64,000 nucleotides of DNA. Origin: Luzula sylvatica (Eukaryota; Streptophyta; Magnoliopsida; Poales; Juncaceae). The number at the start of each line of letters is the position of its first letter. Position 1 is the first letter of the stretch. The stretch is taken from positions 36,880,908 to 36,944,907 of the forward strand of contig OX326959.1 in the NCBI GenBank assembly GCA_946800325.1. The letters run 5' to 3'. Below are positions 47,301-59,218 of the stretch, in pieces. The notes under the pieces are model-generated. The model worked only from the letters and a program-made list of their open reading frames with translations, was not told where the DNA came from and ran no database searches. The translations under genes and the position numbers were made by a program.

Positions 47301-47521
47301 CTATTATGGTCCCCTAAAGTGAAAAGTAAAAAGGTGATTTGTTTCGAATTGTAGGGTTCTCATTATGGATTAGTTAGCAACTGAACTAAAAATTAAATAT
47401 TTAAGCATGGAAGTACCTTGAAAGAATTTCTCAAGCATGACGGGACTTTTTCCTATAATACGCCCAACTTTTCGAGAACTATTTTGAAAAATCAAGTTCA
47501 ATAAACCTTCTTGTCCAAAAA

Positions 47522-48114
47522 TCAAGTGAAAATATCCAATCTCTTTCTCTCTTCTATTTTCTTGTCTAACAAGAATAATTCTCAGATCTAGAATGACCAG
47601 GATGATTGAGAGAAGACACCATGATCTTATAATCAAGGCTGAATTAATAGGGTATTAATGAGTATCTAAAAAGAAACTGCAAATTCAGAATTCGGAGTAC
47701 AGTCCGTCATGACGCACCATGGTCCGTCACGACGGACGTATCACATTTACTGATATAGCCGTTACTACTATGCTCCGTCGTGACGGATCAACCAGTCCGT
47801 CGTGACGCAGCTCCGTCAGGACGGACAACCAGTCCGTCACAACACTATACCCACAGATTGGTGCACAAAATCCCTTTTGGTCCATCACGACGGTCCAACT
47901 TGTCCGTCCTGACGGACTGTGTATAATTATGTGTAATACTGCAGAAACCCTTGTGGTTCGTCATGACGGACCACCAATCCGTCACGACGGACTATGTGTT
48001 TTCTGTCAGATTTGCACAATCATATTGTGCATCCAATCGTCACGATGAACGCGTACGTTCATCTACCCTTATGAGTACAATCTAATAGTTGATTTATAAC
48101 TGTATTTCCTTCAG
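47522..48114 (-). mobile_element. 3' LTR fragment of an old minus-strand Copia-type element
   Basis: On the minus strand it begins TGAAGGAAATACAGT at 48114, preceded by the polypurine tract AAACTGAGTGGGAGAC. Its first 400 bp parallel the solo LTR at 53591-54519 (ATCAACTA, GGGTAGATGAACGTACGCG). It is cut on the U5 side at about 47521, where segmental copy 2 begins. It contains a palindrome array (47702-47992). Confidence 0.85.
47702..47992. promoter_or_regulatory. Array of ~10 CGTCATGACG-type palindromes in the LTR
   Basis: Units such as GTCCGTCATGACGCAC, GTCCGTCACGACGGAC and GTCCGTCCTGACGGAC occur about ten times in 290 bp at irregular spacing. All fit YCGT-N4-ACGR or are one base off. They lie in U3, upstream (in LTR sense) of the presumed start. 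Confidence 0.85.
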
Positions 48115-48152
48115 TCTCCCACTCAGTTTAAGATCCAACTAAATAAAGTATT
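48115..48152 (-). other. Copia polypurine tract and 3' UTR, with LINE target duplication
   Basis: The minus-strand Copia 3' UTR ends here. AACTAAATAAAGTATT (48137-48152) is repeated as AACTAAAGAAAGTATT at 53556-53571, the LINE target duplication (15 of 16 identical). Confidence 0.85.
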
Positions 48153-48488
48153 TTCTTTTCTTTTTTTTTTTTTTTTTGAGGAAATTCAAGGACGGATCGA
48201 ATCCCTTCACTTGAAGTTTTAAATATAACAAAAACAAAAGTCATTTTACATCAAGCTTCCTATTACAAAAATAACCAAAAAAAATATATTACAAAGGAAA
48301 CTGAACCTAAATGTAATTTACCCTAATCTGTGGACTAGATTGAAAAAATGTACTTATTCAGTACTTCTAATCCCCAGACATCAATTCCAATTTTTCATCT
48401 TACTTTACTCTTCTGTACTTATCCTGTACTTGTCCTCTCTTTCTTTACTTCTTGTTTCCACCGCTTCTTCATTCATCCTTCTCTAACC

Positions 48489-51400
48489 CTAACCGCACTC
48501 TTCTTGCGGTTCACCATTATCAAGCTCCTCTTCTCTCTTTAGAGCTTTCTCCACTAATTTATATTCCATCACCACTTCACCCAACAGTTCATTACCTTCA
48601 CTCTTACGATCTGAGAAGGCTCTTCTACATCTTTCTCTCCACAGAACAAAGAAGAAAAGAGCAAAAACTTGATTCGCCTGAAGGTTTTCATGGCTGCTGA
48701 ACTTACTGATCATCTCCTTCACCTCGATATTTAGCCCTTTGATTTGAGGAAATTCGAAACAGATCATTTCCCAATGCAATTGCAAGAAACAGCATTCATT
48801 TTCCAAGTGCCAAATCGATTCCTCAGCCCTACAACACAGGTAACACCTGTTAACAATTTCTAAACCCCTTTTTTTAAGATTTTCAATCGTTAGAATTTTC
48901 CCCTGCAATAAATTCCATAAAAATACTCTGATTCTAGCTGGAATTTTTATTCCCCAAATTGCCCCTAGTTTAGAATACGATAAAACCCCAACTCTTATCA
49001 TTTCATATGCATTTTTTACTGAAAATTTATTATTTTTACTCCAATTCCATTTAATCTCATCTTTTTGATTCCTCCATTTTATTTCTGATAACAAAATTTT
49101 TATATAATCTAGCTCGTTCTTAGCTTTATCAGATAATTTTCTATTAAAACCTTTCTCCAGAGGAATTATTTTCCTGTATTGATCTACTGTTCCATATTGT
49201 TTTTTTGCATTTTCAAAAATATTTGGGCATTTCTGATAAAGTAGACCTCCACCCCAATTATTATACCAAAAACTGGTATTTCTACCATCTCCTATTTCAA
49301 ATTCTACACTTCTCCAAAAGAAATTTAGCATTTTAATTAGATCATTCCAGAAATGTGAATTTTTAGGGTTCCTTTTTTCTTCAATTAGTCCTTCTTCTAA
49401 TGGTTGAACTAATAGTTTCCATTCCAGTCCCTCTGATTTGGAATAATAAGCCCATAGCCATTTCATCATCAAGGTTTTATTGAAATCTTCCAAATTTTTT
49501 ATCCCTAATCCTCCTGCATATTTAGGTCTACATACTTGTTCCCATTTAACAAAATTGAAACCTTTTTCTTTATTTCGTTTTCATAAAAAAAAAATTCTCA
49601 ATTTATCAATTTCTTTCAACACCCACTTAGGAAATATATCCACCATAAAATAGTATACTGGTATGGCAGATAATACATAATTTATTAACACTACCCTTCC
49701 TCCAATATTTAATAAGGACCCCTTCCATCCAGCCAATTTTTTTCAATTTTTTCAATAATAATCCTGAAATCTTTTTTACCTAGCTTTTTATCATTCATTT
49801 GAAACCCTAAATAGCTAAATGGTGGGTTTACATATTCACATTCTAGCACTTCCTTTATTTTTTCAGTTATCTCCTGATTTAATACTGATACATTATTAAA
49901 TTCTGATTTTTGGTAATTTATTTTCAGGCCAGATGAATTTCCAAAGGAATTTAGGATGAACTTGATTCTCTTGGCTTGCATTAACTCAGGCTTTAATATA
50001 AACAAGGTATCATCAGCATAGAGTAGTGCAATTTCACAATCTGGTATGGGTCTTTCTATAAAATTCCTCTTTACTAAATTCTCTATTATTCTTGCTAGAG
50101 TATCAATTGCCAGAATAAATAAATGAGGAGAGAGTGGATCTCCCTGTCTCACTCTTCTCCTCATATATACTGTTTTTCCTGGCATTCCATTCAAGATTAT
50201 TTTAGTTCCACCTTTTAATAGCCAATTTTTTTATCCAATTTATCCAAATTGGACCAAATCCTCTTGCCATCAATATTTCTATCAAAAAGTCCCATGATAA
50301 TGTATCAAATGCTTTTTGTATATCAACTTTAAATAGTAACACTGGTACCTTATCAACTTTAGCTCTGTTGATTGCCTCTCTGGCATAAATATAGCACTCA
50401 GATATTTGCCTATTTTTTTATAAACCCTAATTGATTGGGAAGGACTAGCTTGCTTATCACCCCTTTTAATTTGTTGGCTAATGCCTTAGATATTATCTTC
50501 TGAATTCCACTTATCAAACTAATGGGCCTAAAATCTTTTGGCAAACTTGGATCATCTTTTTTGGGGATCAAGGTTAAATATGATATTTCAAATCCCCCTA
50601 ATCCAGAATTAGGGTTTTGATTTTCTATTAAGTAGAAAATCTCTTCTCTTATTATATGCCAATATTTTTTGAAAAATTCACCATTAAAACCATCTGGTCC
50701 TAGTGATTTTTCTCTCTTCCAGTATTTGATTACTCCCTCTAGTTCTTCCATTCTAATGGGGGACTCAAGATCACTAAGATCTTCTCTAATTTCATAGAAC
50801 ACATTTGCTGAATTGATCATAGCACTTGTCTGTTCTTTAACTGGCTCATTCCCTATGAGATTAAGATAATAGTCAAACAGAATTATTGCTTTATCTTTCA
50901 ATTCTCTTTGTGGATTATTATTACTGTCCATGAGTATTGGAATCATGAGCTTATTTTTCTTTGAAGTTGCATACTTGTGAAATAATTTTGTATTGCAATC
51001 TCCTTCCTTAACCCATTTGTGCTTAGCTCTTTGTTTCCAATGTGCTTCTTTATCAGAGTTTATATCATTGAATATTTGCTTGATTATGATTTTTAGCCAA
51101 TTTTCCATTGCATTTAATCTTCTTTCTTCTTGTTTTTATCAATCCACTCAATTATGATTTTACAGTTTTCTAATTGTCTTATGTTATTGAATTTTTTATT
51201 CTTTTCCCATCTTTTCAATTTAGTCCCTGATGACTGAAATTTCTTAAACAGATCCTTGAAAGATTTTGATTTTCCTATGTTTAGATGATTTATTATTATT
51301 TCATTTGCTTCTTTGTCTCTTAACCAACTGTTTTCAAATCTAAATCCTTGGAAGATTGGAAAAGTTGTTTCAGCTTTATATAACAGTGGACAATGATCAT

Positions 51401-51990
51401 AATTAGTATTTGGTAAAGCTACTTGTTCTGAATTTGGGAATAAATTATCCCAATCCATATTAATAAGGAATCTGTCAAGCCTTGCCTTAGCTACACTTGT
51501 TGCCCATGTATATCTTCTTCCTCTTAAAGGTAAATCAATCAAATTATAGTTATTTATAAACTCATTAAAAATTTGAATTTCATCCCAATGTCTATTTTCA
51601 CTTTGTTCTCTTTCTTTCAGACTGGCCACCATGTTGAAATCTCCATTTATTAGCCATGGTAAATTACACTTATCCCCAATCTTCTCTAATTCTTCAATTA
51701 ATTTTATTTTTTCCTGTTTTATTACTGGCCCATACACCCCAGTAATCTTAATTTTTGTTTTATTCCATTTACAGATTAAATCCACTGTTAATGTATATTG
51801 CCCTTTATCACAACTGTCCATACTGAAGTAATTTTCATTCCATGCCAGTATGATCCCTCCTGAGGTACCAATAGCATTTAGGGTTTCATATCCATTTAAC
51901 AAACCTCCCATTATCTCCTTATTCACCTGTTTATTATAAGAGTCTAGTTTAGATTCTTGCAAACATACTATGCAGGTCTATTAATTGTAA
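48489..51990 (-). pseudogene. LINE ORF2: endonuclease, reverse transcriptase, zf-RVT (frameshifted)
   Basis: The endonuclease frame 51962-51114 has QESKL, WLINGDFNMV and YDHCPLL, the APE core; its N-terminal NVRGLNAKLK lies in another frame just upstream (about 52030). The RT frame 51108-50410 has KSLGPDGFNGEFFKKYW and LIPKKDDPSLPKDFRPISLI. A short frame (50410-50215) holds the palm segment, and 50194-49709 has RQGDPLSPHLFILA and the catalytic LLYADDTLF. The frame 49493-48489 ends with the zinc-binding CYLCCRAEESIWHLENEC. Breaks occur near 51965, 51112, 50411 (T7), 50222 (T7), 49720 and 49582 (A9). The protein is far from functional as read, but every catalytic motif is preserved. Confidence 0.9.
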
Positions 51991-52055
51991 TACTATCTTT
52001 TATGCTTATTCTCTTTAATTTTGCATTTAGACCCCTGACATTCCAACAAAATATT

Positions 52056-52445
52056 TTAATGCTTTTTGTCTTCATAAACAACCATTTCTTTCCCTTTTTC
52101 CTTTAGATTCTCATTTATACATTTTGTTTTTATGCCTAGTTCTTCTTCCTCTTTTGCCAGGGATTGGATTACTTCTTTTAACTCTTGGCTTATTTGTATC
52201 CCTACTGAATTTAGAACTTCATAAACATCTTCCTCTTGTAAGTATAATTTTGAAGAATCTATTTTCAATACTGGATTTGATTTTCTTGTTTTATATTGCC
52301 TCTTTTTATGCCCATGTGGAATTGTTTTTAAATTGATTTCTTGTGCTTTTAACCTATTACTTCTTCTTAAAGTATTTTCTTCCTCTTCTACTATTTTCTC
52401 TACTTCTCTGCTCCTCTGAACTTCTGTTTGCTCATGGATGATCAT
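52056..52445 (-). pseudogene. LINE ORF1-ORF2 linker, charged coiled-coil-like frame
   Basis: A Lys/Glu-rich open frame (REVEKIVEEEENTLRRSNRL near the start, ELKEVIQSLAKEEEELG later) lies between the zinc-knuckle ORF and the endonuclease. It probably is the C-terminal part of ORF1, separated by frame breaks between 52450 and 52685. Confidence 0.6.
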
Positions 52446-52684
52446 TGCTAGATTATTATTTGAATCATGATCATCTTCATTATATGATTCTGGGTCACCA
52501 TTTAATTGATACTCATTTTCAGCTTGAAATATCTCTGGTTGAATTATTTATTCTTCGATTTCTTCCTTTTCACTGATTTTTTCTTTTGGTTTACTTGATT
52601 CCCCTGTGAAATAATTTTTTTCTTTGTTTTCTTCATATATTATCATCTCCTTACATTGATTTGAGCTCCTTCTCAAATCCTTGA

Positions 52685-53474
52685 TCACTTTCCAAGCTTC
52701 TTTGTTTTCCTGTGTTTTATTGTTTTCCCCTCTCTAACTTTTGGTATCCATTTTCTATGATGAACCCTAAAATTCAAGATACTACACATATATATTCTGA
52801 GAGAATTGGAACCATCTTCAATTTGAATTTGTTTTGGGAATTTTTCATCATGATTGCTTAATATTCTCAGGTAAACTTCCTTCATCTCAATATTTCCTCT
52901 AATACTCATTATTTCTTTTAATATACCAATATGTGCTATCATTATTCTTAATGACTCTATATCACACATATTTTCAGGTATTCTTCTCAAGCACACCTTC
53001 ATCTCTCTCCACTGAGACATGAATTTTTTCCCTTTACCCATCAAAACTCCATTTATATATACCTTATGTAATATAATTTTGTTTGTTTGTTGAGTATTTG
53101 TAAAATTATTACCATGAGAATCCTGCCCCGTATATGTATGATGAAATGCTTCTTTGAGATCTTCCTTTTTTCTTTGCTCATCAACTGTTTGTTGAAATGT
53201 TCTATTATTTTCTGAACAATTTCTTTCCAAATGACCAGTTTTTTTTGCATTTTCTGCATTTAAGTGGATCTCTACAATCAATCTTCCAATGTCCATAACC
53301 TAGACATTTGAAGCACCTGTTTTTTACCCAGTTACCCCTTTCTTCTTTCGTTCCTTTTCTCACAGCGTTCGCATAGGATGTTTTGAAGTTATTTTTGTGA
53401 GAAGAGGTGAATGAATTTTGTACTCGTACATCATTGCTAAAGTTGTATGGATCCCCCATGGGGGATCCTATCAC
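52685..53474 (-). pseudogene. LINE ORF1: nucleic-acid-binding protein with CCHC knuckles
   Basis: The frame from 53474 contains SYANAVRKG and CFKCLGYGHWKIDC (CX2CX4HX4C), then RDPLKCRKC. After a one-base break at the T8 run near 53238-53245 the second knuckle completes as KKTGHLERNC in the frame ending at 52685. This RNA-binding ORF1 layout is typical of plant L1 elements. The usual DUF4283 domain is missing from the front, consistent with 5' truncation. Confidence 0.8.
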
Positions 53475-53590
53475 CTGGATCGAGACTCTCTCTATCCCCT
53501 TCCTTATCGCCCCTTATCGCCTACAATATCGCCTCTCTGAGAAATTTTTTTTGTTAACTAAAGAAAGTATTAGTGTACATCTCATGTACA

Positions 53591-54519
53591 TGAAGAAAAT
53601 ACAGTTACATATCAACTAGTAGGTTGTACACATGAGGGTAGATGAACGTACGCGTTCGTCGAAACGGTTGGATGCATAATAAGATTATGCAAATCTGACA
53701 GAAATATCATAGTCCGTCATGACGCACACAAGTGTATTTCTGTGCAGTCCAATATGTAAGTATAGCATCATGACGCACCATTCAGTGGGTCATAACGGAG
53801 GTGCGTCATGACGCACCATTCAGTGTGTCATGACGGAGCACATGTATAACTGTTGGATTCAGTAATAGTGACTGGTCCGTCATGACGCACCAAGTTGTGC
53901 GTCATGACGCACTGTGATCTGAATTCTGGATTGACAGTTTTTGATACTCATTAATGCCCTACTAATGGAGGCTTTAATTATAAGATCTGAGCAATTCCTC
54001 TCTCTCTCTCTGGTGATTCTAGATCTGAAAAAGGAGAATACTTGTGAGACAAGTTGTGAGAGAACTCCATTAGAGATTAAAGATTTTGAGCAAGTTTACG
54101 GTGATTTTAGGGGAATCACGCATAACCGAGAGACGCTAGCTCGAGGTGGATACAAGTAGAAAAATTTCATCTGAGATTTTCTGTGGTGATCAAGGTCGAG
54201 CAAGGTCGGAGACGAACCGGAGAAATTTCGGTTGTATACGACAAAAGGAGCTTCGAGTAAGGTGTCGAATCGCGCGGGCATGGGATATGTGTGTCGCCGG
54301 AGTCGAAGCAATCACAACAGCAGCTACGCAAGAATCAACCCGTCTCCGTGATAAATTTCACGTGGTATGATTCTCTATGAATATAAGAGTTAAATTCATA
54401 GGTATTAGTTGCATTTCATGATTCGTACTTTCGAGTCGTCGACGTGGTCCTCGGGATCGGGTCGGACCGGGCCTCACAATCCGCAGCGCGGGTCTCGGTA
54501 GTGACGCCGATACCCAACA
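53591..54519 (+). mobile_element. Solo LTR of the same Copia family, 929 bp
   Basis: It starts TGAAGAAAATACAGTT and ends CCGATACCCAACA. A perfect 5-bp duplication GTACA is at 53586-53590 and 54520-54524. The U3 carries seven CGTCATGACG-type palindromes (53712-53912), followed by a TATA-like TTAATTATAAGAT. The U5 is GC-rich (CACAATCCGCAGCGCGGG). It is inserted head-on in the 3' UTR of the minus-strand Copia-type element. Confidence 0.92.
53712..53912. promoter_or_regulatory. Array of ~7 CGTCATGACG palindromes
   Basis: Examples are GTCCGTCATGACGCAC (53712 and near 53876) and GTGCGTCATGACGCAC (near 53800, and 53897-53912). The array ends about 65 bp before the TATA-like region. Confidence 0.85.
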
Positions 54520-54524
54520 GTACA

Positions 54525-54775
54525 CATAACCTTAGATATTGAAATTTAAGCCCGAAATAAGACAGCTCTATGTGTGACCGCGTAGGTTCGTATCAACCGA
54601 TGGTCGTGAACTTATGCCTAAGTTCACGGACTCATGAGAGGGATCTAGGAAGAAATTCATCATAGCTTTCCCACATTGAAAACGAAAATGATTGTTATCA
54701 TTTATGCCCATCTCGAACGGTGGTGTTTAGCTCTCTTGTTCACAATATCCGTCAATCAAAAGGTACGATAATAGT
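54525..54775 (-). mobile_element. 3' UTR piece of the minus-strand Copia-type element
   Basis: On the minus strand this matches the 17850-18050 part of the complete Copia-type element: GGATAT.GT.AACAAGAG, CTAGATCCC, GAACCTACG.GGTCACACA. Confidence 0.75.
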
Positions 54776-56455
54776 TGTAATAAATATCAAAAAAAAGATT
54801 TTGATATTTGTAGATTATTATTCCTAAATTCTCAGAATATAAGACCCATATTAAATATATAACCCTTCCCACGATCAAAACCGACTCCTTATGCGTCAAA
54901 GTTGTCAAAAGGGTATAACCGTAATTTCATTTTTATGGTTATTTAAATAACTATATGATAGGGATTTATTTGCATAATTACCCAACCATTAATAATAGTA
55001 AGACTAGATTTTGTAAAATAAACCCCATATAGATGTAAATTAAATGGTTTGCAAATATGCAAGATTTGGGGATTATGTATGAAAAGTGCAATTTCTGCTA
55101 ACTTTCTTAGTCGGCCAGTAGATAAGCTCTCTTCTCTTCATCCATGGAAGACAAAACATTCATGAAACCCTAAGAAAAGAAGACAGAAAAGAGGAAAAAT
55201 CAAGGAAAATAGGAGATTTCGCAAAACGAAAAGTGCCATAATCTTCAGGAGGTTAAGTTGTGCGAGTTTGCAAGATCAAAAGAAGAATTCCATCCAAGTT
55301 TCGAGTATCTCCATTTTCACTCCATCTTGTGCGCCGTTTCGATTAATCTCTTGTTTGTCGAGTTTCTTTCCATTAGGTGAGTGCTACTCTCACTTCTCTC
55401 TTATTAAGAATCCAATTACAAGTGTTTCTAAACCTTACATGATAGTCTAGGGTTCTCGCTTTAAAAATCCGAATTTTGTTTTAAAAATCGTGTTACTTCA
55501 CAAGATGTATATTATGTAGATTTGATCATATATATGTATGTAGAATTTGAGTTTGATAAAACGTAAGACGGGCTTACGATTTTGAAAGAGGGTCTAATGA
55601 GAACATTACGCGGCTCTTCCGGTATGTTTTAGTTTGTTAGGTGTAGTGTCGCGTGACCCCGTGGCACTTTTTGGAGGGAATTTCGGAGCAATCTTGATGT
55701 AGTGCAAAGTCCAGACCCATGAGGGGTCTGGCTGTGGCTGTGGCGCATGGAATTTCGTTAGCTTTTGGATTTGTTCCAGCCCGTGTGTGACTTGCTATCA
55801 GCGCGGGTTGGCACTTCAGTCGAGAGTTATTTGCGCCCTCACCCCGGGTAAAATCATTAGTAGTATGTATATGATTAGATATAAAGGTAAGTGATTTTGA
55901 TTTCGAAAAACCCGGGGCAAGTATTTGAGAAGTATTTATATACATATATGATTTATGATTTGATTATTTTCGAGCGAGGTTTTTGACTAGCCATGTATAA
56001 GGTCGATCTTAATAAGCTAGGCTCAAAACTCACTCACTTAGTCACTTCCGTGACTAACCATTTTATTTGAATGTTTTGAGTCTAGGTACGGTGGACAGAT
56101 CATTCGGGGCAGCGGGTATGTAGAGTGTGAGTTCGACGGTTTCGTTTTCATCGCGGAACCTCCATCTTGTGTATATTAGTTTATTTCTGTTTCTGGCCAG
56201 AGAGCCTTTTGTTGCTGCGACTTATTTAGTTTTGTGTTTGTTTAAATCGCGTATGTGTTTATAAGCTTCCGCTAGGTTTCTTTGTGTTCGTTTGTATATG
56301 TTATGGTGATGCATATGTACATATATGTGTGTGTCGTTGTTTTCGAGTTGTGGTATTTGTGTTTTTGTGAAATTATCATATAAGAGCCTGTGGTATACGA
56401 GTTGTATACTGGCGGGTTGCCGCACCCTTTCCCATTTTATTTTTGGGGTGTGACA
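54776..56455. mobile_element. Gypsy-like solo LTR, 1680 bp
   Basis: It begins TGTAATAAATATC, ends TTTTTGGGGTGTGACA, and has a perfect 5-bp duplication ATAGT at 54771-54775 and 56456-56460. The GGGGTGTGACA end is characteristic of Gypsy (chromovirus-type) LTRs, which often exceed 1 kb. Removing it restores continuity of the Copia 3' UTR (..ATAATAGT/CATCCTTATAA.. as at 17845 reversed). No gag-pol is present. Frames inside lack domains. Confidence 0.85.
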
Positions 56456-56460
56456 ATAGT

Positions 56461-57257
56461 CATCCTTATAACTTGATTGACTAAACTTATGTCTCGATGC
56501 CGAATTGGATCAACAAATACAATCGATATTAACCATTAATATCATTGACTCTGGCCAGAGATTTCGTTGATCAATTCATCGATAGGAATAAGGGATATCT
56601 CTTTCTCTCGAAATGAACAATTTCTATCTTTATGACTCACATCAAATTCCGTGTTTTAGGTAATACCCGTTTATAATCCCATGACCATCCTATTACAGAT
56701 AGTGGAAGACTATATCGAAGCATTATGTTACGCACGAAAAATGATCTATGATCATCTCAAGTGTGAGGAACTAAGACCTCATTCGTTACGATTCCATCTA
56801 GAATGACTAAACCATGTCATGGTATTGCACTTTTTGGTCAAGTCACAATATGCATAACCTAATGCATATCCATATTCCCAATTCGACAAACTCTTTGTCC
56901 TATGATTAGAAAAACATAATCATCACCTCGGCGAATATGCTAGTGTACACGTTAATCTATTATCTTATAATAGATATACTTATCATATAAGTATCCTAAT
57001 CATGACTAGGGACGTTTTTGAAATATAACTTTTGAAATGTGACGATTTTACTTAACATGATCACGTATCATGTAGACACTCACACAAGTCATAAATCAAG
57101 GTTCGTGTAATCAAATTACACAACCACGCACAAGTTTTCATATAAGAGATAAATGCAAATAAAATATAATTTTTTTGAAAAATGCATTCATAGAATAAAT
57201 ATTGGGTGATACATCGTTTACAACTAATAACTCATCATAACAACTATTATTTTAGAT
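56461..57257 (-). mobile_element. 3' UTR of the minus-strand Copia-type element
   Basis: This stretch parallels the 16985-17845 part of the complete element in reverse: ATATTAATGGTTAATATCGA, AGAGATATC, the CATGACATGGTTTAGTCAT phrase and others. It lies between pol and the inserted elements. Confidence 0.75.
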
Positions 57258-57960
57258 AACTAGAAACCAACTTCCTTCTCTAGGTATCTCAAACCTATAA
57301 TTCTAGCACGACGATCATGTTTCGCAACAGGAAGTGACTTCGTAAATGGATCCGCAACATTCTCGTCAGTATCAATCTTCAAAATCACAACATCGTGCCT
57401 TTGTAAAATCTCACGAATCAAGTGGAATTTACACATAATGTGTTTGGAGCGATGATGCGATCTCGGTTCTTTGGCCTGTGCTATTGCGCCAGTATTGTCA
57501 CAATACACGGCCACGAGTTCCTCGATGCTCGGCACAACACCAAGCTCGGTCACGAATTTATTGACCCAAACCGCCTCCTTTGCGGCTTCCGAAGCCGCGA
57601 TGTATTCCGCTTCCGTCGTAGAGTCAGCAACTGTCGGTTGTTTGTAACTCTTCCATATAACCGCGCCACCGTTCAAGCAGAACACGTACCCATTTTGTGA
57701 TCAAAAATCATCGGTACATGTTTGAAAACTGGCATCGGTGTAATCCGTTACAACCAATCCATTATCCTCGCCACCATAGACTAGAAACTGATCATTAGTT
57801 CTTCGCAAGTACATAAGGATAGTTTTCACGGCTTGCCAATGCAGATCACGTGGATTCGATTGGTAATGTGATAGAACTCTCAATGCATACGACACGTCAG
57901 GTCTCGTACATATCATGGCATACATGATAGATGTTGGACATCAATTTGGAACAAAGTTTA
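57258..57960 (-). pseudogene. Copia pol C-terminus: end of RT and RNase H, one stop
   Basis: The minus-strand frame 57925-57704 reads [39 protein letters not shown] and VVTDYTDASFQTC. After a single TGA (57703-57701, where the family has CGA Arg before S.NGYVFCLNGG) it continues in the same frame to 57260: VADSTTEAEYIAASEAAKEA, VYCDNTGAIAQAKEPRSHHR and DENVADPFTK. These are the diagnostic Copia RNase H motifs. The stop fits C-to-T change at a methylated CpG. The 5' part is lost at the (AT)n tract. The domain is far better preserved than in the younger element at 10765-19228. Confidence 0.9.
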
Positions 57961-57966
57961 TACCAT

Positions 57967-58494
<528 letters not shown>

Positions 58495-58956
58495 TATATA
58501 TATATGTAATTAGACGTTATACACGTTATGAGCATATTTTATCAAATATTTTGAGAATAAAACATGAAAACTAAGTAATAAATAATCACAAAATCATGTT
58601 ATAATTTTTATATTAAATAATTCTCGATGAAATTACTTTAAAGTATGTTTTGTGTTCAATTTAGGGTAAAAGACAAAATTTGACAAATCCAAGCCCATTA
58701 CTACGTTCCTCTCGTCGAGTCGAACGATTTCGATATAAAATTCATATCATTTGATGGAAGGATGAGAAAGTTACAATAATTTTAATATATGACCGCAATT
58801 ATTAGTCGCAATACCGCAAATTACTGATATTTGACCGCAATATCGCCGTAATTTCCGCAATTTTCCTAAAACGCAATATTGCGGAATATATGGTTGCGAT
58901 GTTGCGATTCTAAATTGCAGACCGCAATATCCGCAATTGCGCCGCAATTTAAAACA

Positions 58957-59035
<79 letters not shown>

Positions 59036-59218
59036 TGTGTGAAAATTGAACATATAAACATAGATATGGCATAAATTATAACCTATAACCACTGTGGAAC
59101 AGTTCAAACCCCTAGACAAAACATACTCTGCAAGATAGTATAATAGTACATAAAATGATTTTTCTTTTTTGAGTTCTTTACTGGGAATAAAATGAATATT
59201 AACACCAAAAACCTTTTG
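58495..59218. other. Intergenic DNA with CGCAAT repeats and a TA/GA microsatellite
   Basis: 58790-58950 has about ten scattered ACCGCAAT/CCGCAATT units. A (TA)n run at 58961-59016 is followed by (GA)n to 59035. No gene. Confidence 0.6.

Larger units (their letters stand above)
44455..47520 (-). repeat. Tandem segmental duplication, copy 2
   Basis: This copy is parallel to 40180-43262 and is cut at about 47520 by a minus-strand Copia LTR fragment. It contains the intact PADRE-like gene. Relative to copy 1 it has a ~35-bp extra stretch near 45095-45130. Confidence 0.9.
48153..53555 (-). mobile_element. L1-type LINE, 5.4 kb, inserted in the Copia 3' UTR
   Basis: A minus-strand non-LTR retrotransposon lies between 16-bp target duplications. 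A poly-A tail appears as poly-T at 48155-48177. In order it has an ORF1 with two CCHC knuckles, a coiled-coil-like region, an APE endonuclease, reverse transcriptase with YADD, and zf-RVT. All frames are broken by single-base indels, several in homopolymers. The 5' end starts within or just before ORF1 without a DUF4283 domain, so 5' truncation is likely. Confidence 0.92.

Noticed and set aside
47702..47992. TGACG half-sites as ordinary as-1/bZIP elements
   Set aside because: The TGACG core fits only the CGTCATGACG families. The sister array CGTTCGAACG in the same LTR position lacks it, so a bZIP explanation does not cover the whole pattern.
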